Of a stretch of DNA of 64,000 nucleotides, positions 8,084 through 23,800 are shown one piece after another. Made by a program: the position numbers and the translations under genes. Source of the DNA: Nocardia thailandica NBRC 100428 (GTDB lineage Bacteria > Actinomycetota > Actinomycetes > Mycobacteriales > Mycobacteriaceae). Under the pieces are notes generated by a model, which was not told where the DNA came from, searched no databases, and worked only from the letters and a program-made list of their open reading frames with translations. How positions within the stretch are numbered: the first letter of the stretch is position 1; the number at the start of each line of letters is the position of its first letter. The DNA lies in assembly GCF_000308795.1 (NCBI RefSeq), contig NZ_BAGK01000038.1, positions 24,190 through 88,189 on the forward strand. The letters run 5' to 3'.

Positions 8084-11000
8084 TGCCCGGCTACCGGCTG
8101 CCCGACGGCACCATCCCGGTGCTGCTGACCTCCGACACCGCCGACGGCGTGCGCGCCGAGGCCGCCGCGGTGCTCGGGTACCTGCGCGACCATCCCGCCA
8201 CCACGCCGGACCGCGTGTCCGACATGCTGTTCCGCACCCGGGTGGCGCGCCGCCATCGCGCCCTTGCCATGGTCACCGACACGGCCTCGCTCGTCGAGGC
8301 GCTGACGGCCGTGCGTGACGACCGGCCGATCGCCTCGGTGGTCCGCGGCGACGGCCCGGCGCGCGGGCGCAGGATCGGCTTCGTCTTCCCCGGCCAGGGC
8401 AGCCAGCGCCCCGGCATGGGCCGCGTCTACTACGACCGCTCGCCGGAGTACCGGGCCGCCGTCGACGCGTGCGCGCGGATCCACCAGGACCGGTACGGCC
8501 AGTCCCAGCCGATGCACTACCTGCTCGGTGACGAGGGCGAATACCTGGACGTGGTCTGGGAGGTCCAGCCCGCGCTCATGTTCCACATGTACGGCCTCGC
8601 CGCCATGTGGCGCGCCGCGGGCGTCGAGCCCGCCGCGACGGTCGGCCACTCCCAGGGCGAGCTCGCCGCCGGCGCGGTCTCGCGGGTGATGACCCTGCGC
8701 GACGCGGTGCTCGCGGTCTCGCACCGGGCGCAGATGGTGGAGAAGATCGTGCCCGCCGGCTACTCCATGGCCGTGCTCGGCATGAACCGCGACGAGTGCG
8801 AGGACCTGCTGGCCCGGCACTCCGGGTGGGCCGAGCTCGCCGTGGTCAACGCGCCGAGCATCCTGGCCATCTCCGGCGAGGAGGACACCATCGCGGGCAT
8901 GGTCGCGACCGCGACCGCGCGCGGCCAGTTCGCCCGCCAGATCCAGGTCGCCTACCCCGCGCACACGTCGATGGTGTGTTCCATGCGCGAGGACTTCGAG
9001 AGCATGCTGGGCACCGAGATGAGCGGCCCGCACTTCCTCGAATCCGAGATCCCCTGCTACGGCGGCACACTCGGCGACCGGATCACCCCGGACCTGACCC
9101 ACCGCGAGTACTGGTACTGGAACCTGCGCAACCGCGTCCGGTTCGACCGCGCGGTCGTCGCGGCCGCCCGCGACGGGGTCGACACCCTCATCGAGGTGGC
9201 CGAGCACCCGGTGCTCCAGCTGGCCCTGCAGGAGAACCTCGCCCTGGTCCCGGATCGCGACATCCGGGTCCTCGGCACCTCCCTGCGCACCGCGACCGGG
9301 CTCGACGAGTTCACCCGCAACGTGGCCGCCGTCGCGGTGCACGACCTGGCCTTCCGCTGGGACGCCTGGCGCACCGACGACACCGTCTCGCTGCCGCTGC
9401 GCGACTTCCCGCACACGATCATGCATCCCAAGGTGCTGTGGATGGCGCCCGAGAACGTCGCCCCGGCCGCGATCCCGGCCGCGCCCGCGGTCCCGGCGCC
9501 GCGACGGCTGGTCGAGTCCTGGCAGCGCCTGGACAAGCGCGCGATGACCCCGCCGCGCACGATCGCGCTGATCGACCACACCGGCGCGTGCGCCGAGCAG
9601 GCCGAGGCGCTCGCCGCCGCGGCCGACCGGCACGGCGCCACCGCCGTCCTGCTCGGCGCCGACACCCCGCCCACCACGTTCGACACCGCCGTCGTCCTGC
9701 TGCCGCCCTCCCACGAAACCGACGGCGCGGCAACGATCCCCGCGCTGACGGACTTCTTCGCCGGGCGCGGCTGGACCCGCGCGCTCGACGTGCTCGGCCC
9801 CGGCGGCGACTGCTGGCTGGTGACCGTCGGCGGCGAGACCGTCACCGGCGACGACCCGGTACCCGGGCTGTTCCACGGCGCCGTCGCCGCGGGCTTCCGC
9901 AGCGCTGGTGTGGAGCGCCCCGACCTGACCCTGCGCCACCTCGACCTCGACCCGGCCGCCCCGGTGGCCGGACAGTCGGTGCGGGTGATGGGCGCCCTGC
10001 ACACCGCGGGCGAGGCCGAGATCGCCCTGCGCGGCGGCAAACCGCACGTCAAGCGGATGGTGCCCGACACGGGAACCGCACCGAGCGCGGAGACGACGGA
10101 CCTGTCGCACGTGCTGATCGTCGGCGGCACCGGCAAGCTCGGCCTGCGCTTCTGCGCGCACTACGCCGCAGCGGGCGCCCGCCGGATCACCCTGCTCAGC
10201 CGCTCCGGCGAGACCCCGGAGGTCACCGCCGCGCTGCGGACCCTGCGCCGGTCGGGCACAGTGGAGGTCGTGGTGACGTCCTGCGACGCGGGTGACCCCG
10301 CCGCCGTGGCGGCCCTGGCGGCCGAGCTGGACGACAACCCGGTCGGCCTGCTGGTCCACGCCGCCGTGAACTACGTCGACGCCGAACTGGCCGACATCAC
10401 CGGCGAGATGATCGCCACCGCCACCGCCGCCAAGATCGTCGGCCTGGACACGGTGCTGGCCGCCGTGCCGCGCACGCCGGGGTTCCGGGCGCTGCTGTGC
10501 TCGTCCACCGCCGCCACCCTCGGCGGTCGCGGGCAGATCCTCTACGCGGTGACCAACCGCATGCTCGACGTCGCCGCGCGTGCGCTGCGGGCGGACGGCG
10601 TCGACGCGGTCTCGCTGGAGTGGGGCCTGTGGAGCGTGGCGGGCCCGCTCGACGCCGACGGGTTCGCCCGCGTCGAGGGCGCCGGCGTGTACCCGATGGC
10701 GCCGGAGGCGGCCCTGGCCGCCGGGCTCACCGGGCACTGGTCCGACGCGCTGATCATGTCCGCGGACTGGTCATTCCTGCGCGAGGTGCTCGAGCCCTAC
10801 GGTCAGCACACCGTGCTGGCCGAGGTCCCCGACGACCCGGCGCCGACGCCGGTCGCCGCGCCCGAACCTGCCGCCGCCGCACCGGAGCCCGCCGCCGCGG
10901 CGCCCGCCGAGCCCGCGCCGCTGGCGGGGCGCATCCTCGGCGAACTGCACAAGGTGATGGGCACCGACGGCAGCGAGGCCATCGACGGGTCGATCCCGCT

Positions 11001-11148
11001 GGTCGCGCTCGGCCTGGATTCGTTGCAGGCGCTGGATTTCCGCAAGCGGGTCAAGGCCGAGCTGAACCGCGACCTGCCGGTCGCGCAGATCCTCGGCGGC
11101 GCGTCGCTCGACGATGTCGTGCTGCTCATGGCACAGAACACCAACTAA
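8083..11148 (+). CDS. nbtC: polyketide synthase AT-KR-ACP
   Basis: 1021-residue MbtD-like type I polyketide synthase. The acyltransferase starts near residue 97 (FVFPGQGSQRPGMG) with active Ser190 in GHSQGE. The ketoreductase NADPH site GGTGKLG is near 678 and its catalytic YAVTN near 820. An Ala/Pro/Glu linker (about 915-945) leads to an ACP with phosphopantetheine Ser980 in LGLDSLQAL. No dehydratase, enoylreductase or methyltransferase was seen, so the product is a beta-hydroxyacyl unit; any alpha-methyl group must come from the extender or another enzyme. The AT choice between malonyl and methylmalonyl could not be read confidently. It begins TGATG with nbtB. Confidence 0.92.
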   Translation: MPGYRLPDGTIPVLLTSDTADGVRAEAAAVLGYLRDHPATTPDRVSDMLFRTRVARRHRALAMVTDTASLVEALTAVRDDRPIASVVRGDGPARGRRIGFVFPGQGSQRPGMGRVYYDRSPEYRAAVDACARIHQDRYGQSQPMHYLLGDEGEYLDVVWEVQPALMFHMYGLAAMWRAAGVEPAATVGHSQGELAAGAVSRVMTLRDAVLAVSHRAQMVEKIVPAGYSMAVLGMNRDECEDLLARHSGWAELAVVNAPSILAISGEEDTIAGMVATATARGQFARQIQVAYPAHTSMVCSMREDFESMLGTEMSGPHFLESEIPCYGGTLGDRITPDLTHREYWYWNLRNRVRFDRAVVAAARDGVDTLIEVAEHPVLQLALQENLALVPDRDIRVLGTSLRTATGLDEFTRNVAAVAVHDLAFRWDAWRTDDTVSLPLRDFPHTIMHPKVLWMAPENVAPAAIPAAPAVPAPRRLVESWQRLDKRAMTPPRTIALIDHTGACAEQAEALAAAADRHGATAVLLGADTPPTTFDTAVVLLPPSHETDGAATIPALTDFFAGRGWTRALDVLGPGGDCWLVTVGGETVTGDDPVPGLFHGAVAAGFRSAGVERPDLTLRHLDLDPAAPVAGQSVRVMGALHTAGEAEIALRGGKPHVKRMVPDTGTAPSAETTDLSHVLIVGGTGKLGLRFCAHYAAAGARRITLLSRSGETPEVTAALRTLRRSGTVEVVVTSCDAGDPAAVAALAAELDDNPVGLLVHAAVNYVDAELADITGEMIATATAAKIVGLDTVLAAVPRTPGFRALLCSSTAATLGGRGQILYAVTNRMLDVAARALRADGVDAVSLEWGLWSVAGPLDADGFARVEGAGVYPMAPEAALAAGLTGHWSDALIMSADWSFLREVLEPYGQHTVLAEVPDDPAPTPVAAPEPAAAAPEPAAAAPAEPAPLAGRILGELHKVMGTDGSEAIDGSIPLVALGLDSLQALDFRKRVKAELNRDLPVAQILGGASLDDVVLLMAQNTN

Positions 11149-11169
11149 GGCACAGGGGTAGGAATTTCG

Positions 11170-14100
11170 ATGTCAGACACCGATGCCGGCAAGCTGTCCG
11201 TGCTCGAACGCCGTAAGCAGCTGCTGCAGCAGCGTCTGCGCGACGCCGGACTGAACGCCGCGCCCGCGGCGGAGCTGCCCGCGGCGCGGCCGGGTGAGCG
11301 GTATCCGCTGTCGGCGGGCCAGCGGCGCATGTGGTTCCTGCAGACCAGGGACGCGGCCGACAGCTCGCTGAACGTGTGCCTGTCCTACCGGCTGCGCGGC
11401 GCGCTCGACGAACAGCGGCTGCGGGCGGCCTTCGCGACGGTGGTGAACCGGCACGAGATCCTGCGCACCGCCTACGGCGCCGACGAGTCCGGCGAGCCGT
11501 TCCAGGTCATCGCCGAGCGGTCCGAACCGGTTTGGCAGAGCGTGGATCTCACCGACCTGGACGAATCCGCCCGGCCGCACCGGGTGCAGGTGCTCGCCCG
11601 CCGCGAGTTCGCGACCGCCTTCGACCTCACCGCCGGCGTGCCGCTGCGGGCCACCCTCGTGCGCACCGGTGCCGAGGAGTTCGTGCTGCTGATCGTGGTG
11701 CACCACATCGCCGTCGACGACGAGTCGTGGGCGGTGCTGTTCGCCGACCTCAACGCCGCCTACAACAGCGCGGCCGCCGAACCCGCCGCGGCGCAGTACG
11801 TCTCGGTCGAGGTGCTCGGCGGTGCCGAGGAGCCCGGCGAGGCCGACATCGAGTACTGGCGGGAGGCGCTGCGCCCGCTGCCCGAGCCGATCGAGCTACC
11901 CGGCTCGCCCGCCGCCGCCCCGACCAAGGCCGCCGAGCGCCGCACCGCCGAGCTGCCCGCCGACCTGCTCGCCCGGGTCGAGGACTTCGCCAAGCGGCAT
12001 TCGGCCACGCCGTTCATGGTCCTGCTCGCCGCCTACGACGCGCTGATCCACCGCTACACCGCCGCGCCCGACTTCCTGGTCGCTGTCCCGGTCACCTCCC
12101 GGCGCGCGGCCGCCGAGGACCTGGTCGGCTATTTCGGCAACACCCTGCTGCTGCGCGCCCAGGTGCGCCGCGCGGACACCTTCGCCACCTTCGTCGACGC
12201 CGTGCGCGACACCTGCCTCGCCGGCTTCGCCCACCAGAACGTCGGCATCGACCGGGTCGTGCGCGAGGCCAACCCGGAGCGTGTCGCCGGGCGCGACGGC
12301 ATGGACCAGCTGGTCCGGCTCGGGTTCAGCGTGCGCAAGAGCACCGACGCGTTCGCCCTCGACGCCGTCACCGCCGAGCCGGTCGACCTCGGCGCGCCCT
12401 CGGCCCAGGTGCCGCTGGCCCTCGCCGTCGTGCTCGAGCCCACCGGCGCGGTGCTCGAGATCGAGTACCAGACCGACGTGCTCGCCGAGCCGCTGGTCGA
12501 GGCGCTGCTGTCGCACTACGTCCAGCTGCTCGACGCGGCGCTGAGCGCCCCCGACGCCCGCCTCGCCGACCTGGACATGCTCGGCGCCGCCGACCGCGCC
12601 GCGGTGCTCGCCCAGTCGCACGGCGCCGCGCTCGACCTGCCCGCCACCACCCTGGTCGCGCTGCTCGAGCGGACCGCCGCCGAGCGCGCGGGCGACCTCG
12701 CCGTCGTCGCCGACGACACCGAACTCACCTACGCCGAACTCCACCGCCGCGCGAACCGCCTGGCGCACCTGCTGATCGGCGAGGGCGTCGGCCCCGAGGA
12801 CCTGGTCGGGCTGCGGCTCGGCACCTCGGTCGAATTCGTGGTCGCCATGCTCGCGGTGCTCAAGACCGGCGCGGGCTACCTGCCGATCGACCCCGCCTAC
12901 CCCGACGACCGGATCGCGTACCTGGTCGACGACGCCGCGCCGAAACTGGTACTCGGCCGGGTCGAGCTGGACGCCGCCGAGGCGACCGCGGCGAACCTGC
13001 CCGAGCACGCGCCGACCGACGCCGAACGCGTGCGCCCCCTGCACCCGGATCACCTGGCCTACGTCATCTACACCTCCGGTTCCACCGGCGCCCCCAAGGG
13101 CGTGCCGGTGTCGCACCGCGCCATCGCCGCGCACATCACCGGGTTCACCGCGGAGTGGACCTTCGGGCCCGACGACCGCGTCCTGCAGTGCGCCTCGGTG
13201 AGTTTCGACGCCTCGATGTTCGACCTGTTCGGCACGCTCTCGGTCGGCGCGCGGCTGGTCGTGCCGAAACCCGACGCCTTCCGCGACATCCGCTACATCG
13301 CCGACCTGATCACCCGCCGTGGCGTGACGGTGATGAGCCTGGTCCCGTCGGTGCTGAGCACCTTCATGCTGCTGCCCGAGGTCAGCGAGTGGCGTTCGCT
13401 GCGCTACGTGCCCGTGGGCGGCGAGGCGCTGCCCGGCGAGGTGGCCGACAAGTTCGCCGGGCTCTTCGAGGCCGAACTGCGCAACCACTACGGCCCCACC
13501 GAGGCCGTGGTCTGCTCGACCCACATGCTGGTCGAAGGTCCGCAGGGCACCGGCGTCGTGCCGATCGGCGTGCCCAACGCCCAGGTGTGCGCCTACGTGC
13601 TGGACGAGGCGCTGCAACTGGTGCCCGCCGGCGTCGTCGGCGAGCTCTACCTCGGTGGTGACCAGCTGGCCCGCGGCTACCTGGGCCGCCCCGGCCTGAG
13701 CGCGCACCGGTTCGTCGCCGACCCGTTCAACCCGGGACAGCGTCTCTACCGCTCCGGTGACCTGGTGCGCCGCAACAGCTTCGGCGAGCTGGAGTTCGTC
13801 GGCCGTGCCGACGAGCAGGTCAAGGTGCGTGGGTTCCGGATCGAGCTCGGCGAGGTCGAGTCCGCGCTGGCGAGCCACCCGTCGGTCGGCCACGCCGTGG
13901 TCGTCGTCGCCGAGGACCCCGCCGTCGGGCCGATGCTGGCCGCCTACCTGGTGCCCGCCGCGGGCGCCGAGGTCGACGTCGAGGCGGTCCGCGCCCACGT
14001 CGCCGCCGGGCTGCCCGAATACATGGTGCCCGCCGCGTTCGCGGTGATCCCCGAGATCCCGCTGACCGTCAACGGCAAGCTGGACAAGCGGGCCCTGCCC

Positions 14101-16218
14101 GCCCCGTCCCCGGCCGCCGAGCGTAGCTTCCGCGCGCCCGCCACGGCCACCGAGCGGCGCCTGGCGACGATGTTCGCCGAGCTGTTCGGCCTGGAGAAGG
14201 TCGGCGCCGACGACTCCTTCTTCGACCTGGGCGGCCATTCGCTGCTGGCCGCGCGTCTCGTCGCGCAGATCCGGGCCGAGTTCGGTCTCGAATTCGACGT
14301 GCGCGTCGTCTTCGACACCCCGACCCCGGCCGGGCTGGCCGCCAAGCTCGTCGCCCAGTTCCGCGACGAGTTCGACATCGACCTCGACTCGGTCGACGAC
14401 GGCGACGACGACCCGGCCGCCACCGCGGACGCGCCGGTCGCCGCGCCGGCGGGCACGCGCCCGCCGGTGACCGAACAGGTACGCCCCGAATGGATCCCGC
14501 TGTCCTACTCGCAGCTGGCCATGTGGTTCCAGTACCGCATGGAGGGCGCCACCGAGGCGGGCAACCTGCCCTTCGCGCTGCGCCTGGACGGGCCGCTGGA
14601 CGTGGCGGCCCTGCGCGCCGCGATCAACGACATCGTCGATCGGCACGAGTCGCTGCGCACCAACTTCCCCGAGCACGGAGGCGTCCCGTACCAGCTGGTG
14701 CACCCGTCGCGCCCGGTGGAGACCGAACTGCGCGAGATCGCGCCCGAGCAGCTCGAGGAGACCCTCACCGAACTGCGCGGCCACCTGTTCGAGGTGGAGA
14801 CCGAACCGCTGATCCGCCCGACGCTGCTGGCCATGGGCCCGCACACCCACGTGCTGTCGCTGCTGCTGCACCACATCGTCACCGACCACGCCTCGCTCGG
14901 CATCTTCCTCGACGACCTGCGGGTGGCCTACCGCGCCCGGGTCGCGGGCGCCGCGCCGACGTGGACGCCGCTGCCGGTCCAGTTCGCCGACTACGCGCTG
15001 TGGCAGCACAGTTCGTTCGACCACGCCGCCGCGTTCGGCAAGGCCGAGGTGGAGCACTGGCGTGCCCGCCTGGCCGGGCTGCCCGACGAGATCTCCGTCG
15101 CGCCGGACCGTCCGCGCCCGCCGGTGCTCGGCAAGCGCGGCGAGGTGGTCGTGTTCGCCGTGTCGCCGGAGCGGCGCGCGGTGCTCGAGGAGCTCGGGAA
15201 GCAGAGCGGCGTCAGCGAATTCATGGTCTACCAGGCCGTGGTCGCCACGCTCCTGCACGCGCTCGGCGGCGGCGACGACATCGCCCTCGGCACGCCGGTG
15301 GCCTGCCGCGTCGATCCCGCCGTCGACACCCTGGTCGGCCTGTTCGCCAACATGGTCGTGCTGCGCAACGACATCACGGGCGACCCGACCCTGCGCGAGC
15401 TCGTCGCGCGCAGCCGCGACACCGTGCTCGACGCCTTCGGCCATCAGGAACTGCCGATCGAGCGGCTGGTCGAGGCGCTCAACCCGCCGCGCTCCCGGTC
15501 GCGGAACCCGCTGTTCCAGAGCATGATCCACTTCCGCGGCGCCGACTACGCGCCGGTGCCGCAGGACCTGGCGGGCACGGGGGAGACCACGCTGACGGTG
15601 ATCCCCACCGACTTCGACATCTCCTTCCTCGACCTGAACCTGAGCCTGAACGTCACCGTGGACGGCGGCCTCGACGTGCGCGTCGTGGTCAACGCCGACC
15701 TCTACGACGCCGCCACCGCCGCCTCGATCGCCGCCGCGCTCGACGCCACCCTCGCCGCGTTCGCCGAGGCACCCGACAGCCGGGTCTCGGCCCTCGAGGT
15801 CCTGCCCGCCGACGAGCTGGCCCGGCTCCTGGCCGAGCCCGTCGCCGCGGAGTCCGGCGCGGCCGCCGCGGCCGCCCAGGCGTCGGAGGAGACCCTGCGC
15901 ACGCTGATCACGCTGCTGGAGGAACTCCTCGAGATCGACGACGTGACGCCGGAGGACAACTTCTTCGCCCTCGGCGGCGACAGCGTCATCTCGATCCAGT
16001 GGTCCGCGCGCGCCAAGGAACTCGGCCTGCCGCTGACCCCGCAGCTGGTTTTCGAGCACATGTCGGTGGCCGAGCTGGCCGCCGCGGTGGACGCCGCCGA
16101 CCCGGCGGCCGACGAGCAGGAATCCGCCCCGCAGCCCGAGAGCGCGCCCATGAGCGCCTCGGGCCTGGACTCCGACGCCCTGGCCGCGCTGACCGCCTCC
16201 TGGCAGTCGCAGGCATGA
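11170..16218 (+). CDS. nbtD: NRPS C-A-PCP-C-PCP
   Basis: 1682-residue nonribosomal peptide synthetase. Domain order: C1 (about 38-470, HHIAVDDESW), A (about 490-990, A3 core TSGSTGAPKG near 633), PCP1 (FFDLGGHSL near 1018), C2 (about 1105-1525, HHIVTDHAS) and PCP2 (FFALGGDSV near 1598). It most resembles MbtE and should load an N6-hydroxylysine-type residue and make one peptide or ester bond. The second C with its own PCP but no A domain must receive its acyl partner from another protein. The substrate is inferred from pathway position, not from a specificity code. Ribosome site ggggtagga precedes ATG 11170. Confidence 0.9.
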   Translation: MSDTDAGKLSVLERRKQLLQQRLRDAGLNAAPAAELPAARPGERYPLSAGQRRMWFLQTRDAADSSLNVCLSYRLRGALDEQRLRAAFATVVNRHEILRTAYGADESGEPFQVIAERSEPVWQSVDLTDLDESARPHRVQVLARREFATAFDLTAGVPLRATLVRTGAEEFVLLIVVHHIAVDDESWAVLFADLNAAYNSAAAEPAAAQYVSVEVLGGAEEPGEADIEYWREALRPLPEPIELPGSPAAAPTKAAERRTAELPADLLARVEDFAKRHSATPFMVLLAAYDALIHRYTAAPDFLVAVPVTSRRAAAEDLVGYFGNTLLLRAQVRRADTFATFVDAVRDTCLAGFAHQNVGIDRVVREANPERVAGRDGMDQLVRLGFSVRKSTDAFALDAVTAEPVDLGAPSAQVPLALAVVLEPTGAVLEIEYQTDVLAEPLVEALLSHYVQLLDAALSAPDARLADLDMLGAADRAAVLAQSHGAALDLPATTLVALLERTAAERAGDLAVVADDTELTYAELHRRANRLAHLLIGEGVGPEDLVGLRLGTSVEFVVAMLAVLKTGAGYLPIDPAYPDDRIAYLVDDAAPKLVLGRVELDAAEATAANLPEHAPTDAERVRPLHPDHLAYVIYTSGSTGAPKGVPVSHRAIAAHITGFTAEWTFGPDDRVLQCASVSFDASMFDLFGTLSVGARLVVPKPDAFRDIRYIADLITRRGVTVMSLVPSVLSTFMLLPEVSEWRSLRYVPVGGEALPGEVADKFAGLFEAELRNHYGPTEAVVCSTHMLVEGPQGTGVVPIGVPNAQVCAYVLDEALQLVPAGVVGELYLGGDQLARGYLGRPGLSAHRFVADPFNPGQRLYRSGDLVRRNSFGELEFVGRADEQVKVRGFRIELGEVESALASHPSVGHAVVVVAEDPAVGPMLAAYLVPAAGAEVDVEAVRAHVAAGLPEYMVPAAFAVIPEIPLTVNGKLDKRALPAPSPAAERSFRAPATATERRLATMFAELFGLEKVGADDSFFDLGGHSLLAARLVAQIRAEFGLEFDVRVVFDTPTPAGLAAKLVAQFRDEFDIDLDSVDDGDDDPAATADAPVAAPAGTRPPVTEQVRPEWIPLSYSQLAMWFQYRMEGATEAGNLPFALRLDGPLDVAALRAAINDIVDRHESLRTNFPEHGGVPYQLVHPSRPVETELREIAPEQLEETLTELRGHLFEVETEPLIRPTLLAMGPHTHVLSLLLHHIVTDHASLGIFLDDLRVAYRARVAGAAPTWTPLPVQFADYALWQHSSFDHAAAFGKAEVEHWRARLAGLPDEISVAPDRPRPPVLGKRGEVVVFAVSPERRAVLEELGKQSGVSEFMVYQAVVATLLHALGGGDDIALGTPVACRVDPAVDTLVGLFANMVVLRNDITGDPTLRELVARSRDTVLDAFGHQELPIERLVEALNPPRSRSRNPLFQSMIHFRGADYAPVPQDLAGTGETTLTVIPTDFDISFLDLNLSLNVTVDGGLDVRVVVNADLYDAATAASIAAALDATLAAFAEAPDSRVSALEVLPADELARLLAEPVAAESGAAAAAAQASEETLRTLITLLEELLEIDDVTPEDNFFALGGDSVISIQWSARAKELGLPLTPQLVFEHMSVAELAAAVDAADPAADEQESAPQPESAPMSASGLDSDALAALTASWQSQA

Positions 16219-16255
16219 GCACGACCCGCCCGACCTCCCCGAAAGGACACACAGC

Positions 16256-16259
<4 letters not shown>
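16215..16259 (+). CDS. 14-codon coupling mini-ORF between nbtD and nbtE
   Basis: ATG overlaps the nbtD stop (ATGA), the peptide is MSTTRPTSPKGHTA, and its stop overlaps the nbtE ATG (ATGA again). The internal GAAAGGA at 16243-16249 serves as ribosome site for nbtE. It may carry ribosomes from nbtD to nbtE. A chance mini-ORF cannot be excluded. Confidence 0.35.
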
Positions 16260-20782
<4,523 letters not shown>

Positions 20783-20791
20783 CACCTGGCG

Positions 20792-20823
20792 AAGGGTTGC
20801 CCAACCAAGGTTAGGCAACCCTT
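20792..20823 (+). terminator. hairpin after nbtE
   Basis: A 10-bp perfect stem (aagggttgcc at 20792-20801, ggcaaccctt at 20814-20823) has a 12-nt loop and is followed by tgtcagt. The loop and right arm also contain an iron-box-like string (aggttaggcaacc), so the site may act as terminator, operator or both. Confidence 0.5.
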
Positions 20824-20828
20824 TGTCA

Positions 20829-20847
20829 GTGGGATAAGCTAACCCCA
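20829..20847 (+). promoter_or_regulatory. IdeR/DtxR-type iron box before nbtF
   Basis: gtgggataagctaacccca matches the iron-box consensus at about 13 of 19 positions, including the full GCTAACC half. It lies about 50 bp upstream of nbtF, between the post-nbtE hairpin and the gene, suggesting nbtF has its own iron-regulated promoter. Confidence 0.55.
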
Positions 20848-20898
20848 CGCACATCTCGATCCGCCCAGCGTGGCGGCAGCAAGGAGTGGAAAGCCGCA

Positions 20899-23800
20899 AT
20901 GGATATCGACGAGATCCGGACCCTGGTCGCCGAGCAGATCGGGCTCACCGCGGCCGAGGTCGGTGACGACGACGACCTCATCCAGCTCGGCCTCGACTCC
21001 ATCCGCACCATGAAACTGGCGGGCCGCTGGCGCAAGACCGGCGCCGACGTCAACTTCGCCCAGCTCGCCGCCGCCCCCTCGGTCGCCGCCTGGCACGCCC
21101 TGCTGACCGCGGGCGAGGAACCCGCCGCCGCGCCCGAGCCCGCCGCCGAGGACCCGGCGGGCGACGACGAACTCGCGCCCTTCCCGCTGGCCGGCATGCA
21201 GCACGCCTACTGGATCGGCCGCTCCGGCGAACAGGAACTCGGCGGCGTCGCCGCCCACCTCTACGTCGAATTCGACGGCGGCGCACTCGATCCCGACCGC
21301 CTCGGCAAGGCCGTCGCCGACCTCGTCGCGGCGCACCCGATGCTGCGCACCCGCTTCCTGCCCGACGGCACCCAGCAGGTGATGGCCGAACCCGGCCGCC
21401 CGGTGTTCACGGTGGTCGACCTGCGCGGCCGCGACGCCGAACCCGCGCTGGCCGAACTGCGCGAGACCAAGACCCACCAGGTGCTGGCCATCGAGGACGG
21501 CCAGGTCATCGACGTCACCCTCACCCTGCTCGACGGCGACCGCACCCGGCTGCACCTCGACGTGGACATGCTCGCGGGCGACGCCATGAGCTACCGCGTC
21601 CTCGTCGCCGACCTCGCCGCCCTGTATCACGGTGCGACGCTGCCGGCTCCCGGCTACAGCTACCGCCGGTACCTGACCCGCCCGGTCGACACCGCCGCGC
21701 GCGAGCGGGACCGCGCCTGGTGGGCCGAGCGGCTGCCCGACCTGCCCGGCGCGCCCGAGCTGCCCACCGTCCCGGTGGGGGAGCGGGTCGACCAGCACCG
21801 CACCGTGCGCTACAACCACTGGCTCGCCCCCGAGGCCAAGCAGCGCCTGCTCGCCGCCGCCCACGAACGCGGCGTCACCCCGGCCATGGCGCTGGCCGCC
21901 GTGTTCGCCGAGACCATCGGCGGCTGGTCGGCGCAGAGCCGGTTCCTGCTCAACGTGCCGTTGTTCCACCGCGAGCCGGTGCACCCCGACATCGACCGCG
22001 TCGTCGGCGACTTCTCGTCCTCGATCATGCTCGAGGTCGACGTGACCGACAATCTGTCGGTCACCGACCGGGCGCTCGCCCTCCAGCGCAGCATGCACGA
22101 AAGCGGCGCGCACACGGCCTATTCCGGCCTCGACGTGCTGCGCGACCTCGGCCGGCACCGCGGCGAGCCGATGCTGGCGCCGGTCGTCTACACCAGCGCG
22201 CTCAACCTGGGCGAGCTGTTCGCCGACCAGGTCACCGAGACCTTCGGCGAGCCGGTGTGGATCATCTCCCAGGGCCCGCAGGTGCTGCTCGACGCGCAGG
22301 TCACCGAGGTCCGCGGCGGCCTGCTGCTCAACTGGGACGTGCGCGAATCCGCCTTCCCCGCCGGACTGATCGACGCGATGTTCGAGCGCTACACCGCCGC
22401 CATCGCCCGCCTCGGCGAGGGTGACGCGGGGTGGGCCGCCGAGGCCGCGGTGCGGCTGCCGCGCGCGCAGGCCGAGGTGCGCGCCGCGGTCAACGCCACC
22501 GACGGGCCGGTCAGCGGCCGCGCCCTGCACGAGGGCTTCTTCGACCACGCCGCCACGAAACCCGAAGCGCCCGCGGTCGTCTGGGGACTCGGGCCGGATC
22601 AGGGGCAGTGGACCTACGGCGAGCTCGCCGCGCGCGCCCTCGCCGTCGGCGGCGCGCTGCGGGCCGCGGGCGTGCGGCCCGGCGACGCCGTCGCCGTGCA
22701 GCTGCCCAAGGGCCGCGACCAGATCCTCGCCGTGCTCGGCGTGCTCGCCGCGGGCGGCACCTACGTGCCCATCGGCTTCGACCAGCCGGTCGGCCGCCGC
22801 GCCGAGATCCTGCGCACCGGCGGCATCGGCGCGGCGCTGTCGGTGACCGGGGCCGACCTGGGGCCCGAGGTCACGGTCGTCTCCATCGACGCCGCCCGCG
22901 ACTTCGCCGAACCGCTCGCCGAACCCTGGCGGCCGGACACCTCCGACATCGCCTACGTCATCTTCACCTCGGGCTCCACTGGCACCCCCAAGGGCGTCGA
23001 CGTGATGCACCGCGGCGCGATGAACACCATCGACGCGGTCAACGAATGGTTCTCGGTCGGCCCCGGCGATCGCGTGCTCGCCCTGTCCGCCCTCGAGTTC
23101 GACGCCTCGGTCTACGACATCTTCGGGCTGTTCTCCGTCGGCGGATCGCTGGTCGCGGTCGATCCGGTCCAGCGCGCGGAGGCCACCACCTGGGTCGACC
23201 TGCTGCGCGCGCACCGGGTCACCATCCTCAACTGCGTGCCGAGCATGCTCGACATGATCCTCGAGATCGGCGGCGACAACCTGGGCGACTCGCTGCGCGC
23301 GGTCACCCTCGGCGGCGACTGGGTCGGCGCCGACCTGGTCGACCGGCTCGCGGCCCAGGTCCCCGGCGCCCGGTTCTCCGGCCTCGGCGGCGCCACCGAG
23401 ACCTCCATCCACAACACCATCTGCGAGGTCACCGCGCCCGCGCCGAAGCACTGGGCCACCGTGCCCTTCGGCGTGCCGCTGCGCAACGTGCGCTGCCGCG
23501 TCGTCAACCCCGCGGGCCGCGACTGCCCGGACTGGGTGCCCGGCGAGTTCTGGGTGGGCGGCGCGAACGTCGCGGCCGGCTACCGCAATGACCCCGAGCG
23601 CACCGCCGAACGCTTCGTCGAGCACGAGGGCATCCGCTGGTACCGCACCGGCGACATGGCCCGCTACTGGCCCGACGGCACCATCGAGTTCCTCGGCCGC
23701 GCCGACCACCAGGTCCAGATCCGCGGCTACCGGGTGGAACTGGGCGAGGTCGAGTCCGCGCTGCGCACGGTGCCCGGCGTGCGGCACGCGGTCGCCGCGA

